A stretch of DNA of 64,000 nt from Candidatus Thiothrix anitrata (GCF_017901155.1 NZ_CP072800.1:3065283-3129282), one strand, 5' to 3'. Positions 1 through 10,209 are shown, counted from the first letter of the stretch. The notes: a model not told the origin generated them from the sequence alone. Numbers and translations: made by a program.

Positions 1-142
1 ATACCCGCGCCATGGTCGCCGCATTGCCTCCTAAATCGCTCCATTGTTCCAACGCTCGCAGCTCTTCGTCTTCGTGCGGGTAATGCGCGACGCAATTGAC
101 AAGATCCAGCGTGGCATTGCCGGTGATTAAAATAAAACTCAT
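1..142 (-). CDS. PfkB-family sugar kinase, N-terminal fragment (cut by window edge)
   Basis: Only the first 47 codons are inside the window. The ATG at 142 is preceded by an AGGA-type ribosome binding site. The peptide begins MSFILITGNATLDLVN and then carries DLGGNAATMARV. The GN-x-x-x-D start and the GGNAAT glycine-rich sugar-binding loop are typical of the PfkB (ribokinase/ketohexokinase-like) kinase N-terminus. The family phosphorylates sugars or nucleosides with ATP in the cytoplasm; the substrate cannot be told from this fragment. It is divergent from the protease gene at 229. Confidence 0.7.
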   Translation of the reverse strand, partial: MSFILITGNATLDLVNCVAHYPHEDEELRALEQWSDLGGNAATMARV

Positions 143-228
143 AAAATTTTCCTAATTAGATGCAGTAATTCGCCGCTTTCCGTGGTCGAAGGTCATGGGC
201 AACATGATAACGTGACAGGGGACACTGA

Positions 229-1254
229 ATGTATAAGGTATTGGGGATAATTTTTATCCTGCTTTTGCCATGGCAAGTAGCGGGCGCAAATACTGACAGA
301 ATGATGCGTATTGTGGGGGGGAATCCGGTTGGTCAAAATGCGTGGCCATCGGTGGTCGCGATAAAAACCACAGCAACGGGTGATGTGTTATGTGGTGGTA
401 ATTTAATTCATCCGCTTTGGGTGCTAACCGCTGCGCATTGTGTCAAAGGGGAAGCTGCTGGCCTAAGCTATGAATATACCCCGGCTGATATGGTCATTTT
501 TTCCGGTGCAATTGGGCTAGACTCCCCCAAAGGGCGGCACATGGAAGTCAAGCGAGTGGTGGTTCACCCCCATTATAACGCCAACAATGGTGCCAATGAC
601 CTTGCCCTATTAATGTTAACCGCCCCCCTAGAAGGTGCGACCATGCCGGTTTACGCCAATAATCCACCGCCCGGCACTGCCGCCACGGTGGTCGGTTGGG
701 GAGCACGCCAACCCAATGGCAGCGATGGCATTCCCGCCAATTACCCGCGCACTTTGCACCAAGTCACCATTCCAATTGTGGATAATGCAGTCTGCAATCG
801 CCCAACATCTTACGGCGGCAAGATACAAAGCAACATGCTGTGCGCGGGTTTGCCGCAAGGTGGCAAAGATGCCTGCGTCGGCGACAGTGGCGGGCCTTTG
901 ATGGTGCGTTTAAACGGGGTTTACCGTCAAGTCGGCATCGTCAGCCAAGGCGATGGTTGCGCCCGCCCCGGCAAATACGGCATTTATACCCGCGTTGCCA
1001 ATTACGCACCTTGGATTCAGCAATACGCACCACCACCGTATGCCGGAATGCCAATTACCTCACCCAACAATCCCAAAATGCTTTATCCCGGTGGTGCGGG
1101 CGGTATGGATTTGGCATGGTTAATGGGTATATTGAGCGCGATTCTAATCGCCGTCGGAATCAGGATGAGCGTAACACGTGCAAAGTATTGTCGAGTTCCA
1201 CCTGCTTGCGCAACAAACGCTTTACCCCGAAAGGCACGAACTGAAACAAGGTAA
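229..1254 (+). CDS. Secreted trypsin-like serine protease (S1 family) with C-terminal membrane anchor
   Basis: 341 residues. A signal peptide (about 1-20) is followed by the activation-like site RIVGG (27-31). The S1 triad is visible: His70 in TAAHC, Asp124 in NDLALL, Ser220 in GDSGGP. Asp214, six residues before the serine, is the S1 pocket position that gives Lys/Arg specificity. Cysteine pairs fit an oxidised extracytoplasmic fold. After the protease domain a Pro/Asn-rich linker leads to GGAGG, a hydrophobic helix (about 294-311) and basic residues, which resembles a GlyGly-CTERM sorting tail. Unusually, about 30 further residues follow the anchor, and the last 95 bases overlap the convergent TPR gene. 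The extension may be the result of a lost stop codon. The activity is well supported; the substrate is unknown. Confidence 0.85.
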   Translation: MYKVLGIIFILLLPWQVAGANTDRMMRIVGGNPVGQNAWPSVVAIKTTATGDVLCGGNLIHPLWVLTAAHCVKGEAAGLSYEYTPADMVIFSGAIGLDSPKGRHMEVKRVVVHPHYNANNGANDLALLMLTAPLEGATMPVYANNPPPGTAATVVGWGARQPNGSDGIPANYPRTLHQVTIPIVDNAVCNRPTSYGGKIQSNMLCAGLPQGGKDACVGDSGGPLMVRLNGVYRQVGIVSQGDGCARPGKYGIYTRVANYAPWIQQYAPPPYAGMPITSPNNPKMLYPGGAGGMDLAWLMGILSAILIAVGIRMSVTRAKYCRVPPACATNALPRKARTETR

Positions 1255-2575
1255 TTCCGGTCGCGCCCAGCAACAACATGCTTCCCAGCAGTTGGTTGAC
1301 AATCGCATCGGAACCCAATAAACCGCCAACACCGAAGAACCCGGAGATCATACGCAATAGGTAAAACATTAAGGCGGCGATTAACAACACGGCGGAAGCA
1401 TGAATCAGTGCCCCGCCAATTTGGTTAACCCAACCCCAGCGCGAACGTTGTTGCTCGACCACTTGCTCATAATGGCGCGAACGGTGCTGCACCTCGCGCA
1501 CAATGCGTTTTTGGGAAGCCTCCAGAATCAGCTTACCAATTTGCTGTTCACGTTGACTGAGGGTGACATACGGCAAATGCGACAATACCCGCACATGCTG
1601 ATGCACTACTTGTTTGAATAAATCGCCGCTATTGATTTGATCAGGTAAGGCTAATACCGCCATCGGGTGCTGTTGCCAGTGGGTTTGCACATAGGTTTGA
1701 ATGCGCTTGACCCGTACCGAACGCAAATCACGTAACATGCCGCGAATCTCGGTATTATCCGCAAAATCAGGTTCCATCTGCGCTTGCACGTAATACACCG
1801 GGGAACGTGCCACCACTTGCGCCAAGCGTTCAGCCGCTGCGTTATTTTCACCTTCAGCCGCCAGATAACGGGCGCATTCGTAAGCACCTTCCATATCTTC
1901 CAACCCTACCGCATGGGTTACCTGCAACGCCGCTTCTACCGCCGCGCTGAATTGCCCGTTGCTGTAATAAGCATCCGCCAGATGTCGCCGTGCAAATTGT
2001 GCAAAAACCGGATCCAGCAACTCCGCCTGTTGTGCAGCCGTCTGGAAATGCAGCGCGGCCTGATCCAACTTGCCCTGCAAAAACAAATACATCCAACCCA
2101 GCTCAAAATGAGCGCGATAATTGTCCGCATTCGCCGCCACTGCATCGCACAGCATGTGTTCCGCTAGCAATACCCGTTGCTGTGCTGTCTGCCCCTCGGT
2201 TACCAATGCTTCCGCGAGTTTTTTGCTGGCAAAATCTGCCCCCATACCAGCACGATACAAGGAAAAATTACCATGACTACGTGCCAGCAATTGCTTGCGT
2301 AAGTCTTCGCGCCCTTGCATTAAGCTCAAACCTTGCACAGAAACGTGAGAGGCTAGGGTTTCCAATTGCGGGCGTAAACTGTGCAACACATCCGTTGCCC
2401 CCCCCACTTTGCGCAAATTGCTGCGTAACCCCGCATCCAGCAAACTGTAAACGTGCTGACGACCCAATGCCTGTAACGGCACGAGGTATTCGAGGTTAAT
2501 CCGGTGGAAGGTTTGCTGTTTATGCGCAGGGAAAAAAACGCCCTGCAACTGACGCGCCACGAATGTTGTTGACAT
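1160..2575 (-). CDS. TPR-containing membrane protein
   Basis: 471 residues from the ATG at 2575; an ORF start 36 bases upstream is less likely because the sequence from MSTTFVARQL looks like the natural N-terminus. The middle (about 120-260) holds TPR-like helical repeats such as YRAHFELGWMYLFLQGKLDQ and FARRHLADAYYSNGQFSAAV. The C-terminal third has two hydrophobic segments (around 395-420 and 435-460), so the TPR part probably faces the cytoplasm or periplasm next to the membrane. I do not recognise a specific family. It is convergent with, and overlaps, the protease gene at 229-1254. TPR domains usually scaffold protein complexes; no partner can be named. Confidence 0.7.
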   Translation of the reverse strand: MSTTFVARQLQGVFFPAHKQQTFHRINLEYLVPLQALGRQHVYSLLDAGLRSNLRKVGGATDVLHSLRPQLETLASHVSVQGLSLMQGREDLRKQLLARSHGNFSLYRAGMGADFASKKLAEALVTEGQTAQQRVLLAEHMLCDAVAANADNYRAHFELGWMYLFLQGKLDQAALHFQTAAQQAELLDPVFAQFARRHLADAYYSNGQFSAAVEAALQVTHAVGLEDMEGAYECARYLAAEGENNAAAERLAQVVARSPVYYVQAQMEPDFADNTEIRGMLRDLRSVRVKRIQTYVQTHWQQHPMAVLALPDQINSGDLFKQVVHQHVRVLSHLPYVTLSQREQQIGKLILEASQKRIVREVQHRSRHYEQVVEQQRSRWGWVNQIGGALIHASAVLLIAALMFYLLRMISGFFGVGGLLGSDAIVNQLLGSMLLLGATGITLFQFVPFGVKRLLRKQVELDNTLHVLRSS

Positions 2576-2692
2576 GTTTTCAGAATCCGTTCTGACAATT
2601 AGGATATACAATGACGCGGATTATAGCCGAATTTTTGTAAATTGCCCGACTTAATTTTTATCTTAATCAACAGATTAGCTGATGCCACCCCA

Positions 2693-3586
2693 TTACGCGG
2701 GGAAAATTCCGGTGGAAATGTAACGATCACCCCGATCACAAATAATCGCCACAATCGTCGCATTTTGTAACGTTGCAGATAAACGTAACGCCGCCGCAAC
2801 CGCACCACCTGACGATACACCGCAGAAAATCCCCTCTTCTGCTGCCAGCCGATGCATGGTCTGCTCCGCCTCCGGCTGACTCATATCAATTTCCAGATCG
2901 ACTTCGTTACGGTGAAAAATTTCCGGTAAATATTCCAGTGTCCAACGACGAATACCGGGGATTTGATCGGTTTGCGTAGCAGGTTGCACCCCCACAATTT
3001 GCACTTGCGGATTTTGGGACTTAAGAAACCGCCCCGTTCCCATGATCGTTCCTGTAGTTCCCATGCTGCTGACAAAGTGGGTTATCTGCCCTTGCGTATC
3101 GCGCCAGATTTCCGGCCCCGTAGAATGAAAATGTGCCAACGGATTATCCTCATTGGCAAACTGATTCAGCACTGTTCCCTTGCCTTCGCGCTCCATTTGC
3201 AAGGCCAGATCACGCGCCCCCTCCATACTCGCTTCTTTAGAAACCAACACCAACTCGGCACCGTAAGCTTTCATCGAAGCGCGGCGTTCAGCACTCATGG
3301 TTTCCGGCATAATCAGCACCATTTTGTAACCTTTAATTGCCGCTGCCATCGCTAACGCAATACCGGTATTACCGCTGGTAGCTTCAATCAAAGTATCACC
3401 GGGTTTAATATCGCCACGAGCTTCGGCTCGCTGGATCATGCTTAATGCCGGACGGTCTTTGACTGAACCCGCTGGGTTATTGCCTTCGAGTTTCACCAAA
3501 ATAGTGTTAGTGGTTACACCCGGCAAACGTTGCAAGCGCACCAGCGGGGTATTGCCGATAAAATCTTCGATGGTGGGGTAAATCAT
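2693..3586 (-). CDS. cysM: Cysteine synthase B (O-acetylserine sulfhydrylase)
   Basis: 297 residues, the usual length. A PLP-dependent fold-type II enzyme that makes cysteine from O-acetylserine and sulfide (CysM can also use thiosulfate). The start MIYPTIEDFIGNTPLVRL is typical of CysM. The PLP lysine is in GSVKDRPA (Lys near 43), the substrate loop is EATSGNTG, and the phosphate-binding GTTGTIMG region follows. It is the last gene of the long minus-strand run, two bases after acpS. Cysteine synthase at the end of a pdxJ-acpS operon is reasonable because PdxJ supplies its PLP cofactor pathway. Confidence 0.93.
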   Translation of the reverse strand: MIYPTIEDFIGNTPLVRLQRLPGVTTNTILVKLEGNNPAGSVKDRPALSMIQRAEARGDIKPGDTLIEATSGNTGIALAMAAAIKGYKMVLIMPETMSAERRASMKAYGAELVLVSKEASMEGARDLALQMEREGKGTVLNQFANEDNPLAHFHSTGPEIWRDTQGQITHFVSSMGTTGTIMGTGRFLKSQNPQVQIVGVQPATQTDQIPGIRRWTLEYLPEIFHRNEVDLEIDMSQPEAEQTMHRLAAEEGIFCGVSSGGAVAAALRLSATLQNATIVAIICDRGDRYISTGIFPA

Positions 3587-3588
3587 GC

Positions 3589-3972
3589 TCAGTCTCCGCT
3601 CAAAATCACAAAAGCAACGGCATGAGTACGCTCATCCGCCACCGATAAATGCAGCGATGTTACACCCAAACCCGTGGCTGTCGCTAACGTCACTCCGTGC
3701 AATTGCAACAACGGTTTACCGCGTGAGTCGTGAGTCGTTTCGATTTCTTGCAAGCGCACAGCTTCGCCAATGCCAGTACCAATGGCTTTAGCAATGGCTT
3801 CTTTAGTGGCGAAGCGTTTCGCCAGCCATGCTGCCGGGTTGGCTTGACTGGCGAAACGTTCAAGTTCATTGGGGTGCAAAATACGGGCGGCTAAACGTTC
3901 GGGATGCCGCGCTAACATTTGTTCAATGCGGGCGATTTCCACGATGTCTGTGCCGATGCCAAGAATGGTCAT
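3589..3972 (-). CDS. acpS: Holo-[acyl-carrier-protein] synthase
   Basis: 127 residues. Transfers 4'-phosphopantetheine from CoA to apo-ACP, activating fatty acid synthesis. The N-terminal [15 protein letters not shown] contains the Mg-binding aspartate, and [17 protein letters not shown] is the AcpS signature with the second acidic residue. The ATG at 3972 overlaps the pdxJ stop by four bases (ATGA), indicating translational coupling, as in many proteobacteria. Confidence 0.95.
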   Translation of the reverse strand: MTILGIGTDIVEIARIEQMLARHPERLAARILHPNELERFASQANPAAWLAKRFATKEAIAKAIGTGIGEAVRLQEIETTHDSRGKPLLQLHGVTLATATGLGVTSLHLSVADERTHAVAFVILSGD

Positions 3973-4703
3973 GCACCCGCTCTGGCTGCTTGCATTAACG
4001 CCAACATTTCCAGCGTCGCTTGGCGGATACCGACAAACACTGCCCGCGCCACCATTGAATGCCCGATATTGAGTTCGCGGATATTGGCAATCGCCGCAAT
4101 CGCTTGGGTATTGTGGTAATCCAACCCATGCCCCGCGTTCACTTGAATACCAAGGTTGTGTGCAAACTCAGTGGCTTCTTGAATTCGTCGCAGTTCGCGC
4201 TGTTTCGCTTCGCCACTGGCATTCGCATACGTGCCAGTATGCAATTCAATCACAGGTGCGCCAATGTCCGGCACGCGACGGATTTGCTCAATATCCGGCT
4301 CAATAAACAGCGACACGCGGATATTCGCCGCATTCAAGCGTTGGGTCACGCTGCGCACCCGCTCGAATTGCCCGATAATATCTAAACCGCCTTCGGTGGT
4401 GAGTTCCTCACGCTTTTCGGGGACAACACAAGCATCATTCGGCAATACATCGCAGGCAATCCCAACCATTTCATCGGTTGCCGCCAGTTCCAGATTCAAG
4501 CGGCGCGTACACATTTGACGAATCGCGTACACATCCGCGTCCTGAATGTGGCGGCGGTCTTCGCGCAAATGGATGGTAATCGCGTGTGCGCCAGCGTCTT
4601 CCACCAGCCGCACTGCTTCCAGCAAATCGGGGTAAGCCGTACCACGTGCTTGGCGTAAGGTGGCGATGTGGTCAATATTGACACCGAGTTCGATCTTATT
4701 CAT
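3969..4703 (-). CDS. pdxJ: Pyridoxine 5'-phosphate synthase
   Basis: 244 residues from the ATG at 4703 ([20 protein letters not shown]). This start is preferred over an upstream in-frame one at 4721 because [17 protein letters not shown] is the conserved PdxJ N-terminus. The enzyme condenses 3-amino-2-oxopropyl phosphate with deoxyxylulose phosphate to form PNP in de novo vitamin B6 synthesis. [12 protein letters not shown] and the C-terminal [10 protein letters not shown] and [14 protein letters not shown] are family signatures. The start overlaps the recO stop by eight bases. Confidence 0.95.
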   Translation of the reverse strand: MNKIELGVNIDHIATLRQARGTAYPDLLEAVRLVEDAGAHAITIHLREDRRHIQDADVYAIRQMCTRRLNLELAATDEMVGIACDVLPNDACVVPEKREELTTEGGLDIIGQFERVRSVTQRLNAANIRVSLFIEPDIEQIRRVPDIGAPVIELHTGTYANASGEAKQRELRRIQEATEFAHNLGIQVNAGHGLDYHNTQAIAAIANIRELNIGHSMVARAVFVGIRQATLEMLALMQAARAGA

Positions 4704-5385
4704 GGAACAATTTTCTCGCATTCAAGGTTTTGCCTTTCAGCAACATCTGGATCAGGTAATCAAGGGTATGGCGCAATTCCAACCGCTGGTCGGGGTTCAT
4801 CGCTTCGGGTTCGCGCAGGGCAATCAGCAAGTTGCCGGAAATCGGCACGCCCTTGCCCTCCTCTGCATCCGCATACAAACCCTGGTCGGGGTGGAAACGG
4901 TAACGCATTGCGGGTTCAATGTCATGTCCCTCTGCATCATCGTGCCACAGATTCAGAACATAGCCCGCCATTGCCAGCACGTCCAGTTCAAACAGCGGCA
5001 GTGCGAGTACGTCAGCGGGGTTTTCGAGGCGGAACAGCGTTTGTTGATATTGCGCGAATAATTCCGGCTGCGGCTGGTGTTGCCACAACGCCCGCAACAG
5101 CAATTCATTGGCGTATACCGCCCGAATCAGTCCAACCGCTTTCAGCGGGAAACGGCGTTTTTCTTCGGCATTGAACAGGGTGAAAACTTCGCCCTTGCCC
5201 GTCCAACTGGCATCGAGTTGGCGGAAAGGTTCGAGCATTCCTTTGGAGCGCGAGTTTTTGCCCTGCCCAAATTTGGCAACGCAGGTAATCTTGCCAGCTT
5301 CAAGGGTAAACAAATCCAGCAATACGCTAGTGTCGCGGTAGGGGTTACGGCGTAGGATGAAGGCTGGCGAAAGTGGGGGCAACAC
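4696..5385 (-). CDS. recO: DNA repair protein RecO
   Basis: 229 residues. RecO works with RecR to load RecA on SSB-coated single-stranded DNA in RecF-pathway repair. The N-terminal OB-fold contains [20 protein letters not shown] and the TLEAGK segment of the family. The start is a GTG directly after the era stop codon (TGA-GTG), consistent with coupled translation. It lacks the four-cysteine zinc motif of some RecO proteins, which is normal in gammaproteobacteria. Confidence 0.9.
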   Translation of the reverse strand: MLPPLSPAFILRRNPYRDTSVLLDLFTLEAGKITCVAKFGQGKNSRSKGMLEPFRQLDASWTGKGEVFTLFNAEEKRRFPLKAVGLIRAVYANELLLRALWQHQPQPELFAQYQQTLFRLENPADVLALPLFELDVLAMAGYVLNLWHDDAEGHDIEPAMRYRFHPDQGLYADAEEGKGVPISGNLLIALREPEAMNPDQRLELRHTLDYLIQMLLKGKTLNARKLFHE

Positions 5386-6285
5386 TCAGGTTGAAATCCC
5401 CAAACTTTGCAGATGCCGTGGGCTATTTTCCCAATTCTCTTCCACCCGCACCCACAATTTCAGCATCACTTTGCGCTCTAAAAAGGCTTCCAGTGCAATC
5501 CGTGCCGAGCTACCAATGCGTTTGAGGGTGTCGCCTTTACTCCCAATCACGATGCCTTTTTGGTTTTCGCGACTCACCCAAATTACCGCGTTTATTTCAG
5601 TAATGTGTGGTTTTTCGGTAAAGGTTTCGATTTCAACTGCGGTGGAATACGGCAATTCCTGATGCAAATACGTCATTAACTGCTCGCGGATCAATTCGCC
5701 GCAAATAAAGCGCGTTGATTGGTCGGTCACGTCATCTTCGGCGTAAATCCAGTCTTGCTGCGGCATGACTTTAGCCAGCGCGTTTTTAAGCTGTTCGGTA
5801 TTTGTGCCCTTAGTTGCCGACAGCGGAAAAATCTCTTTGAACGGGTATTTGCTCAATACTTCCGGCAACCAGCCAAACAGTTTTTCTTTTTTCTCAATCT
5901 TATCCACTTTATTGGCGATCAAAAATACCGGGCATTGGACGTGCGCAATACGCTCTAACACCAGATCATCTTCATCTTGCCAGCGCATCGCTTCAACAAT
6001 CATCACCACCGCATCGACACCTTCAATAGAGGCCACCGCTTCACGGTTAATGGTTTTATTGAGCAAACTTTTAGAAGTGCGGTGAATTCCCGGCGTATCG
6101 ACGAAAATCATCTGATAATCGCCTTCGGTGAGAATCCCCCGGATGCTGTGGCGCGTAGTTTGCGGTTTATTCGCAATCGCCGATACTTTGAAACCAATCA
6201 AATGGTTCATCAACGTGGATTTACCCACATTAGGTCGCCCAACAATCGCGACATAACCGCAACGTTGTGAAGATAATTCGGTCAT
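5386..6285 (-). CDS. era: GTPase Era
   Basis: 299 residues, the full family length. Essential Ras-like GTPase that binds the 3' end of 16S rRNA during 30S assembly. G1 GRPNVGKST (about 16-24), G2 region QTTRHSIRG, G3 DTPGIH, G4 NKVD and a C-terminal KH domain with GxxG (VIGSKGDTLKRIG, around 246-258) are all present. The ATG overlaps the rnc stop by four bases. The rnc-era-recO-pdxJ-acpS order is the conserved proteobacterial arrangement. Confidence 0.97.
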   Translation of the reverse strand: MTELSSQRCGYVAIVGRPNVGKSTLMNHLIGFKVSAIANKPQTTRHSIRGILTEGDYQMIFVDTPGIHRTSKSLLNKTINREAVASIEGVDAVVMIVEAMRWQDEDDLVLERIAHVQCPVFLIANKVDKIEKKEKLFGWLPEVLSKYPFKEIFPLSATKGTNTEQLKNALAKVMPQQDWIYAEDDVTDQSTRFICGELIREQLMTYLHQELPYSTAVEIETFTEKPHITEINAVIWVSRENQKGIVIGSKGDTLKRIGSSARIALEAFLERKVMLKLWVRVEENWENSPRHLQSLGIST

Positions 6286-6950
6286 TTTGTAGCCATTACC
6301 TGCTGAAAGGCAAGCGCGGCGGCTTCCTGCTCTGCCTTACGGCGGCTCCCGGATGTGCCTTGCGTGCGGATGTTTAAACTGTTGATTACACATTCAGCGG
6401 TAAACGTCTGTTTGTGCGCTTCACCGTGTACTTCAAGTAACTGATAGTCCGGTAAATCGTGACCACGTGACTGGAGGAATTCTTGCAAACGGCTTTTGGG
6501 GTCTTTGAGGCTATCTTCGGTGGGTAAATTGTTAAGGCGTTCGCCGTAAGCGGTCAATACAAATTGGCGTGCCGCATCCATGCCCTGTTCCAGATAAATG
6601 CAGCCAACCAATGCCTCAAATGCATCCGCAATAATCGACTTACGCCGAAACCCGCCACTTTTGAGTTCACCCGGCCCCAGCCGCAATAAATCGCCAATCG
6701 CTAATTCAACCGCAATCCCAGCCAAAGCATTTTCATTGACTAAAGACGCACGCAAACGGCTCAAGTACCCTTCGCTTGCCCGTGGAATCCGCTGATAAAG
6801 CTCCGTGGTGATAATTAGCCCAAGCACGCTATCACCAAGAAACTCCATGCGCTCGTTATGTTTACCATCCGCACTGCGGTGGGTAATGGCGCGGCTAAAC
6901 GTGTCCGTCGCCATCAGCTCGCTACCTAGTAGCTTTTTTAGTTTGCTCAA
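6282..6950 (-). CDS. rnc: Ribonuclease III
   Basis: 222 residues. Double-strand-specific endoribonuclease for rRNA and mRNA processing; it could also matter for structured RNAs in the window. The catalytic signature ERMEFLGDSVL is at about residues 34-44, a second acidic cluster IADAFEALVG is near 106-115, and a C-terminal dsRBD begins near PKSRLQEFLQ. The reading frame opens at a TTG overlapping the DUF4845 stop (TTGA). The first in-frame ATG is twelve codons later, so the TTG start is preferred on family length and coupling. Confidence 0.95.
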   Translation of the reverse strand: MSKLKKLLGSELMATDTFSRAITHRSADGKHNERMEFLGDSVLGLIITTELYQRIPRASEGYLSRLRASLVNENALAGIAVELAIGDLLRLGPGELKSGGFRRKSIIADAFEALVGCIYLEQGMDAARQFVLTAYGERLNNLPTEDSLKDPKSRLQEFLQSRGHDLPDYQLLEVHGEAHKQTFTAECVINSLNIRTQGTSGSRRKAEQEAAALAFQQVMATK

Positions 6951-7336
6951 GTATCTCCAGCCTTTCCCAATTCAACCGAATAATGGAACGTTGTCAAAAA
7001 ATCAATGTTCGCCAACCAGTTTTTGCGTGATTCGTAGTGTACTACCAATTCACGGACATTTTTCTTGCCTGCCACTGACTCTATTGAAAATGCATCCGAA
7101 GTCAGCGTATACAGGCCATTAATATTCAAATAATCATCAACTTTTGATATGATCTGCTGTTTACTAGCATTTTTCATGCTGGGGTTCGCAGCAATATCAT
7201 TGACCAACGACTTCACCGCTCGGAATTCCAAATAGCTAGGGACAAGCTTTACCACAGTCACCAGCGAAAAAATAATCACACTAGCCGTCGCCATCCAAGA
7301 CAGGAAGGTCGCACCTTTTTGCTTATGCATTGTCAT
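6947..7336 (-). CDS. DUF4845 family membrane protein
   Basis: 129 residues. N-terminal hydrophobic helix (about 11-30, FLSWMATASVIIFSLVTVVK) followed by a small extracytoplasmic domain. Position between lepB and rnc, with a four-base overlap into rnc, is the standard place for DUF4845 proteins in gammaproteobacteria. The function of the family is unknown. Its placement suggests a link with signal peptidase or envelope quality control, but that is inference. Confidence 0.85.
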   Translation of the reverse strand: MTMHKQKGATFLSWMATASVIIFSLVTVVKLVPSYLEFRAVKSLVNDIAANPSMKNASKQQIISKVDDYLNINGLYTLTSDAFSIESVAGKKNVRELVVHYESRKNWLANIDFLTTFHYSVELGKAGDT

Positions 7337-7373
7337 CTACCTTTATTGTTATACTTAATTACCCACAGGAACT

Positions 7374-8138
7374 TTAGTCGATCGCAATACCAATACGTGA
7401 CGGTTTAAAACCATCGCCACCAAAATTAGCGTGCATCCACACGTAAGTTGCCTTACCCACCAAATTCGCTTCCGGCACTAAACCCCAAGCACGCCCATCA
7501 TGGCTCATGTCACGGTTATCACCCATCATGAAATAGCTGCCTTCCGGCACTGTGATTGAACCACGCGATCCGGGAGTGTTGGGCACGATTAGCATATCAT
7601 GTGAAACACCCAATAAATCTTCCGTTAGACGGAAGGTGGCATGTACGCCATTGTGCTGATCCAACGCATTGTACTGCCCCACTGCCACACGCGGCAAATC
7701 CACACCGTTTACCCGTAATCCTTTGTTATCCCACTCCACTACATCGCCCGGCACACCCACCAAACGCTTGATGTAATCAATATCAGGATTTTCCGGAAAA
7801 CGGAATACCACTACATCACCGCGTTCTGGTTCATTCGTGTCCAGAATCTTAGTGTGCAGCACTGGCAAACGCACGCCATAAGCAAATTTATTCACCAAAA
7901 TAAAATCGCCGATTTCTAACGTTGGCAGCATAGAACCAGAAGGAATCCGAAACGGCTCTATCACAAACGAACGTAACACCAGTACCGCCAGTAATACCGG
8001 AAAAAAGGAGCGAGCGTATTCAACGATGATCGGTTCAGGTTTTTCAGATGCATTACGCACCAAAAGCCGATACAAACCCCAAATCACACCGCTAATCGCT
8101 GCTGCACTAACCAGCATTAACTCCAAATCAAAAGACAT
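7374..8138 (-). CDS. lepB: Signal peptidase I
   Basis: 254 residues. Membrane serine protease that removes signal peptides from exported proteins. Two N-terminal membrane segments (about 5-25 and 45-65), then box B PSGSMLPTL with the catalytic Ser, and box D YIKRLVGVPGD with the catalytic Lys general base. The C-terminal box E GDNRDMSHDGRAWG is also present. It is separated by 15 bases from lepA in the classic lepA-lepB pair. Confidence 0.96.
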   Translation of the reverse strand: MSFDLELMLVSAAAISGVIWGLYRLLVRNASEKPEPIIVEYARSFFPVLLAVLVLRSFVIEPFRIPSGSMLPTLEIGDFILVNKFAYGVRLPVLHTKILDTNEPERGDVVVFRFPENPDIDYIKRLVGVPGDVVEWDNKGLRVNGVDLPRVAVGQYNALDQHNGVHATFRLTEDLLGVSHDMLIVPNTPGSRGSITVPEGSYFMMGDNRDMSHDGRAWGLVPEANLVGKATYVWMHANFGGDGFKPSRIGIAID

Positions 8139-8153
8139 CTTGGTATTCCTATA

Positions 8154-9959
8154 TTACTTATCACTAACTCTTAGCACAGCGAGGAATGCTTCTTGCGGAA
8201 TTTCCACACTACCCACCTGTTTCATGCGCTTTTTGCCTTCTTTTTGCTTTTCCAGCAATTTGCGCTTACGGCTCACGTCACCACCGTAGCATTTTGCGGT
8301 CACGTCTTTGCGCATCGCTTTCACTGTGCTGCGGGCAATGATATTGCTGCCAATGGCTGCCTGAATCGCTACTTCGTACATTTGACGCGGAATTAGGTCT
8401 TTCATCTTTTCTACCAACATGCGCCCACGAGACTGCGCGAAGTCGCGGTGAATCATCAATGCCAGTGCATCAACTTTTTCACCATTTACCAACACATCAA
8501 CGCGCACCATTGGTGCTGGCTCAAACCGATCCATCGCGTAATCGAATGATGCATAACCACGACTACACGATTTCAGGCGGTCGAAAAAGTCCATGACCAC
8601 TTCAGCTAATGGCAATTCAAAAGTCAGCGATACTTGTGCGCCCATGTATTGCATATTTTTTTGCACGCCGCGCTTCTCCATACACAGGGTAATCACGTTG
8701 CCTACATACTCTTGCGGCACGAGAATAGTCCCCACAATAATAGGCTCACGGATTTCCGCCAACTTATTGATCGGTGGCAATTCAGACGGGCTATGGATGA
8801 AACTTTTCTCGCCATTGGTCAAGACGACTTCGTAAATTACCGTCGGTGCGGTGGAAATTAAATCAAGGTTGTATTCACGCTCTAAACGCTCTTGCACAAT
8901 TTCCATGTGCAACATGCCCAAGAAGCCGCAACGGAAACCAAAGCCAAGAGCTTGCGAAGTCTCTGGTTCATAGAAGAGTGCGGAATCATTTAACTTCAGT
9001 TTGGAAAGTGCGTCACGTAAGTTTTCGTACTGATCCGATTCAATCGGAAACAAACCGGCGAAAACACGTGGCTGAATTTCCTTAAAACCTTGCAATGCAA
9101 CGCTAGCGGGGCGTTGCGCATCGGTCAGTGTGTCGCCTACTTTTGCGACCGCGATTTCCTTGATGCCGGAAATCATGAAGCCCACCTCACCCGCCTTCAA
9201 GACATCTAAATCTCTCATTTTCGGAGTGTACACGCCAACACGCTCGACTTGGAAATCACGCCCGCTGGACATGAAACGGATTTTCATTTTCTTGCGGATT
9301 TCGCCATCAATCACCCGCACCAACACCACTACGCCAAGGTAGTTGTCAAACCACGAGTCAATGATCAAGGCTTTTAGCGGCGCATCGGGGTCGCCCACGG
9401 GGGGCGGAATGCGTTGTACTAACTGTTCGAGCAGGTCTTCAATGCCGATCCCACTTTTGGCACTGACGTGAATCGCTTCGGAGGCATCAATGCCGATAAT
9501 GTCTTCAATTTCCTGACACACGCGATCGGGGTCAGCCGCAGGCAAGTCGATTTTATTGAGGACTGGCACCACTTCCAGATTCAAATCAATCGCGGTGTAG
9601 CAATTGGCAACGCTTTGCGCTTCCACCCCTTGGGATGCATCCACCACCAACAATGCGCCATCACACGCTGCCAACGAACGTGAGACTTCATAGGAAAAAT
9701 CCACATGCCCCGGTGTGTCAATGAAATTTAAATGGTAGGTTTCGCCATTACGCGCTTTGTAATCCAATGAAACGCTTTGCGCCTTAATGGTAATGCCACG
9801 CTCACGCTCCAGATCCATCGAATCCAGCACCTGCGCTTCCATTTCTCGCTGCTCCAAACCGCCGCAATATTGGATAAAACGGTCAGATAATGTCGATTTA
9901 CCGTGGTCAATATGCGCAATGATCGAAAAGTTGCGGATATTTTTATTCGCCTCACCCAT
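8154..9959 (-). CDS. lepA: Elongation factor 4 (LepA)
   Basis: 601 residues. Ribosome-associated GTPase that acts in translation initiation or back-translocation. The N-terminus [20 protein letters not shown] contains G1 (AHIDHGKS); DTPGHVDF and NKIDLP are G3 and G4. The LepA-specific C-terminal domain ends with [17 protein letters not shown]. The ATG overlaps the end of the small glutaredoxin-like gene by eight bases. Confidence 0.97.
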   Translation of the reverse strand: MGEANKNIRNFSIIAHIDHGKSTLSDRFIQYCGGLEQREMEAQVLDSMDLERERGITIKAQSVSLDYKARNGETYHLNFIDTPGHVDFSYEVSRSLAACDGALLVVDASQGVEAQSVANCYTAIDLNLEVVPVLNKIDLPAADPDRVCQEIEDIIGIDASEAIHVSAKSGIGIEDLLEQLVQRIPPPVGDPDAPLKALIIDSWFDNYLGVVVLVRVIDGEIRKKMKIRFMSSGRDFQVERVGVYTPKMRDLDVLKAGEVGFMISGIKEIAVAKVGDTLTDAQRPASVALQGFKEIQPRVFAGLFPIESDQYENLRDALSKLKLNDSALFYEPETSQALGFGFRCGFLGMLHMEIVQERLEREYNLDLISTAPTVIYEVVLTNGEKSFIHSPSELPPINKLAEIREPIIVGTILVPQEYVGNVITLCMEKRGVQKNMQYMGAQVSLTFELPLAEVVMDFFDRLKSCSRGYASFDYAMDRFEPAPMVRVDVLVNGEKVDALALMIHRDFAQSRGRMLVEKMKDLIPRQMYEVAIQAAIGSNIIARSTVKAMRKDVTAKCYGGDVSRKRKLLEKQKEGKKRMKQVGSVEIPQEAFLAVLRVSDK

Positions 9960-10209
9960 GCTGTAATGCTTGCCTCAAAATCGCTTCATCGAAGAAATAC
10001 CGGAATAAAATCCGCTCTTCATATATCACCACCGGAACATCGGCGTTAAATCGCATTTTCAAATCTGCGTCCGCATCAATGTCAACCAGCACGAAGTTGA
10101 ATACCAACTCATCCTGATATTCAATCAAAAGTGCCACCATCTCCTCACACAAATGGCAGCCCACGCGATGATACACCGTCAAGCAAGGTTTTGCTTCATT
10201 GAGTTGCAT
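9952..10209 (-). CDS. Glutaredoxin-like protein (DUF836 family)
   Basis: 85 residues. A thioredoxin-fold mini-protein with a CxxC motif in VGCHLCEEM (about 16-24) and a cis-proline region in [10 protein letters not shown]. Family members are presumed thiol-disulfide oxidoreductases with unknown substrate. It overlaps the upstream periplasmic protease gene by 14 bases and lepA by eight, so it is translated as part of the rpoE-lepA run. Confidence 0.85.
   Translation of the reverse strand: MQLNEAKPCLTVYHRVGCHLCEEMVALLIEYQDELVFNFVLVDIDADADLKMRFNADVPVVIYEERILFRYFFDEAILRQALQHG

Noticed and set aside
1651-2499. Several ORFs antisense to the TPR gene (for example 1784-2167 plus)
   Set aside because: Shadow frames without ribosome sites or protein-like motifs; the minus-strand TPR protein explains the region.
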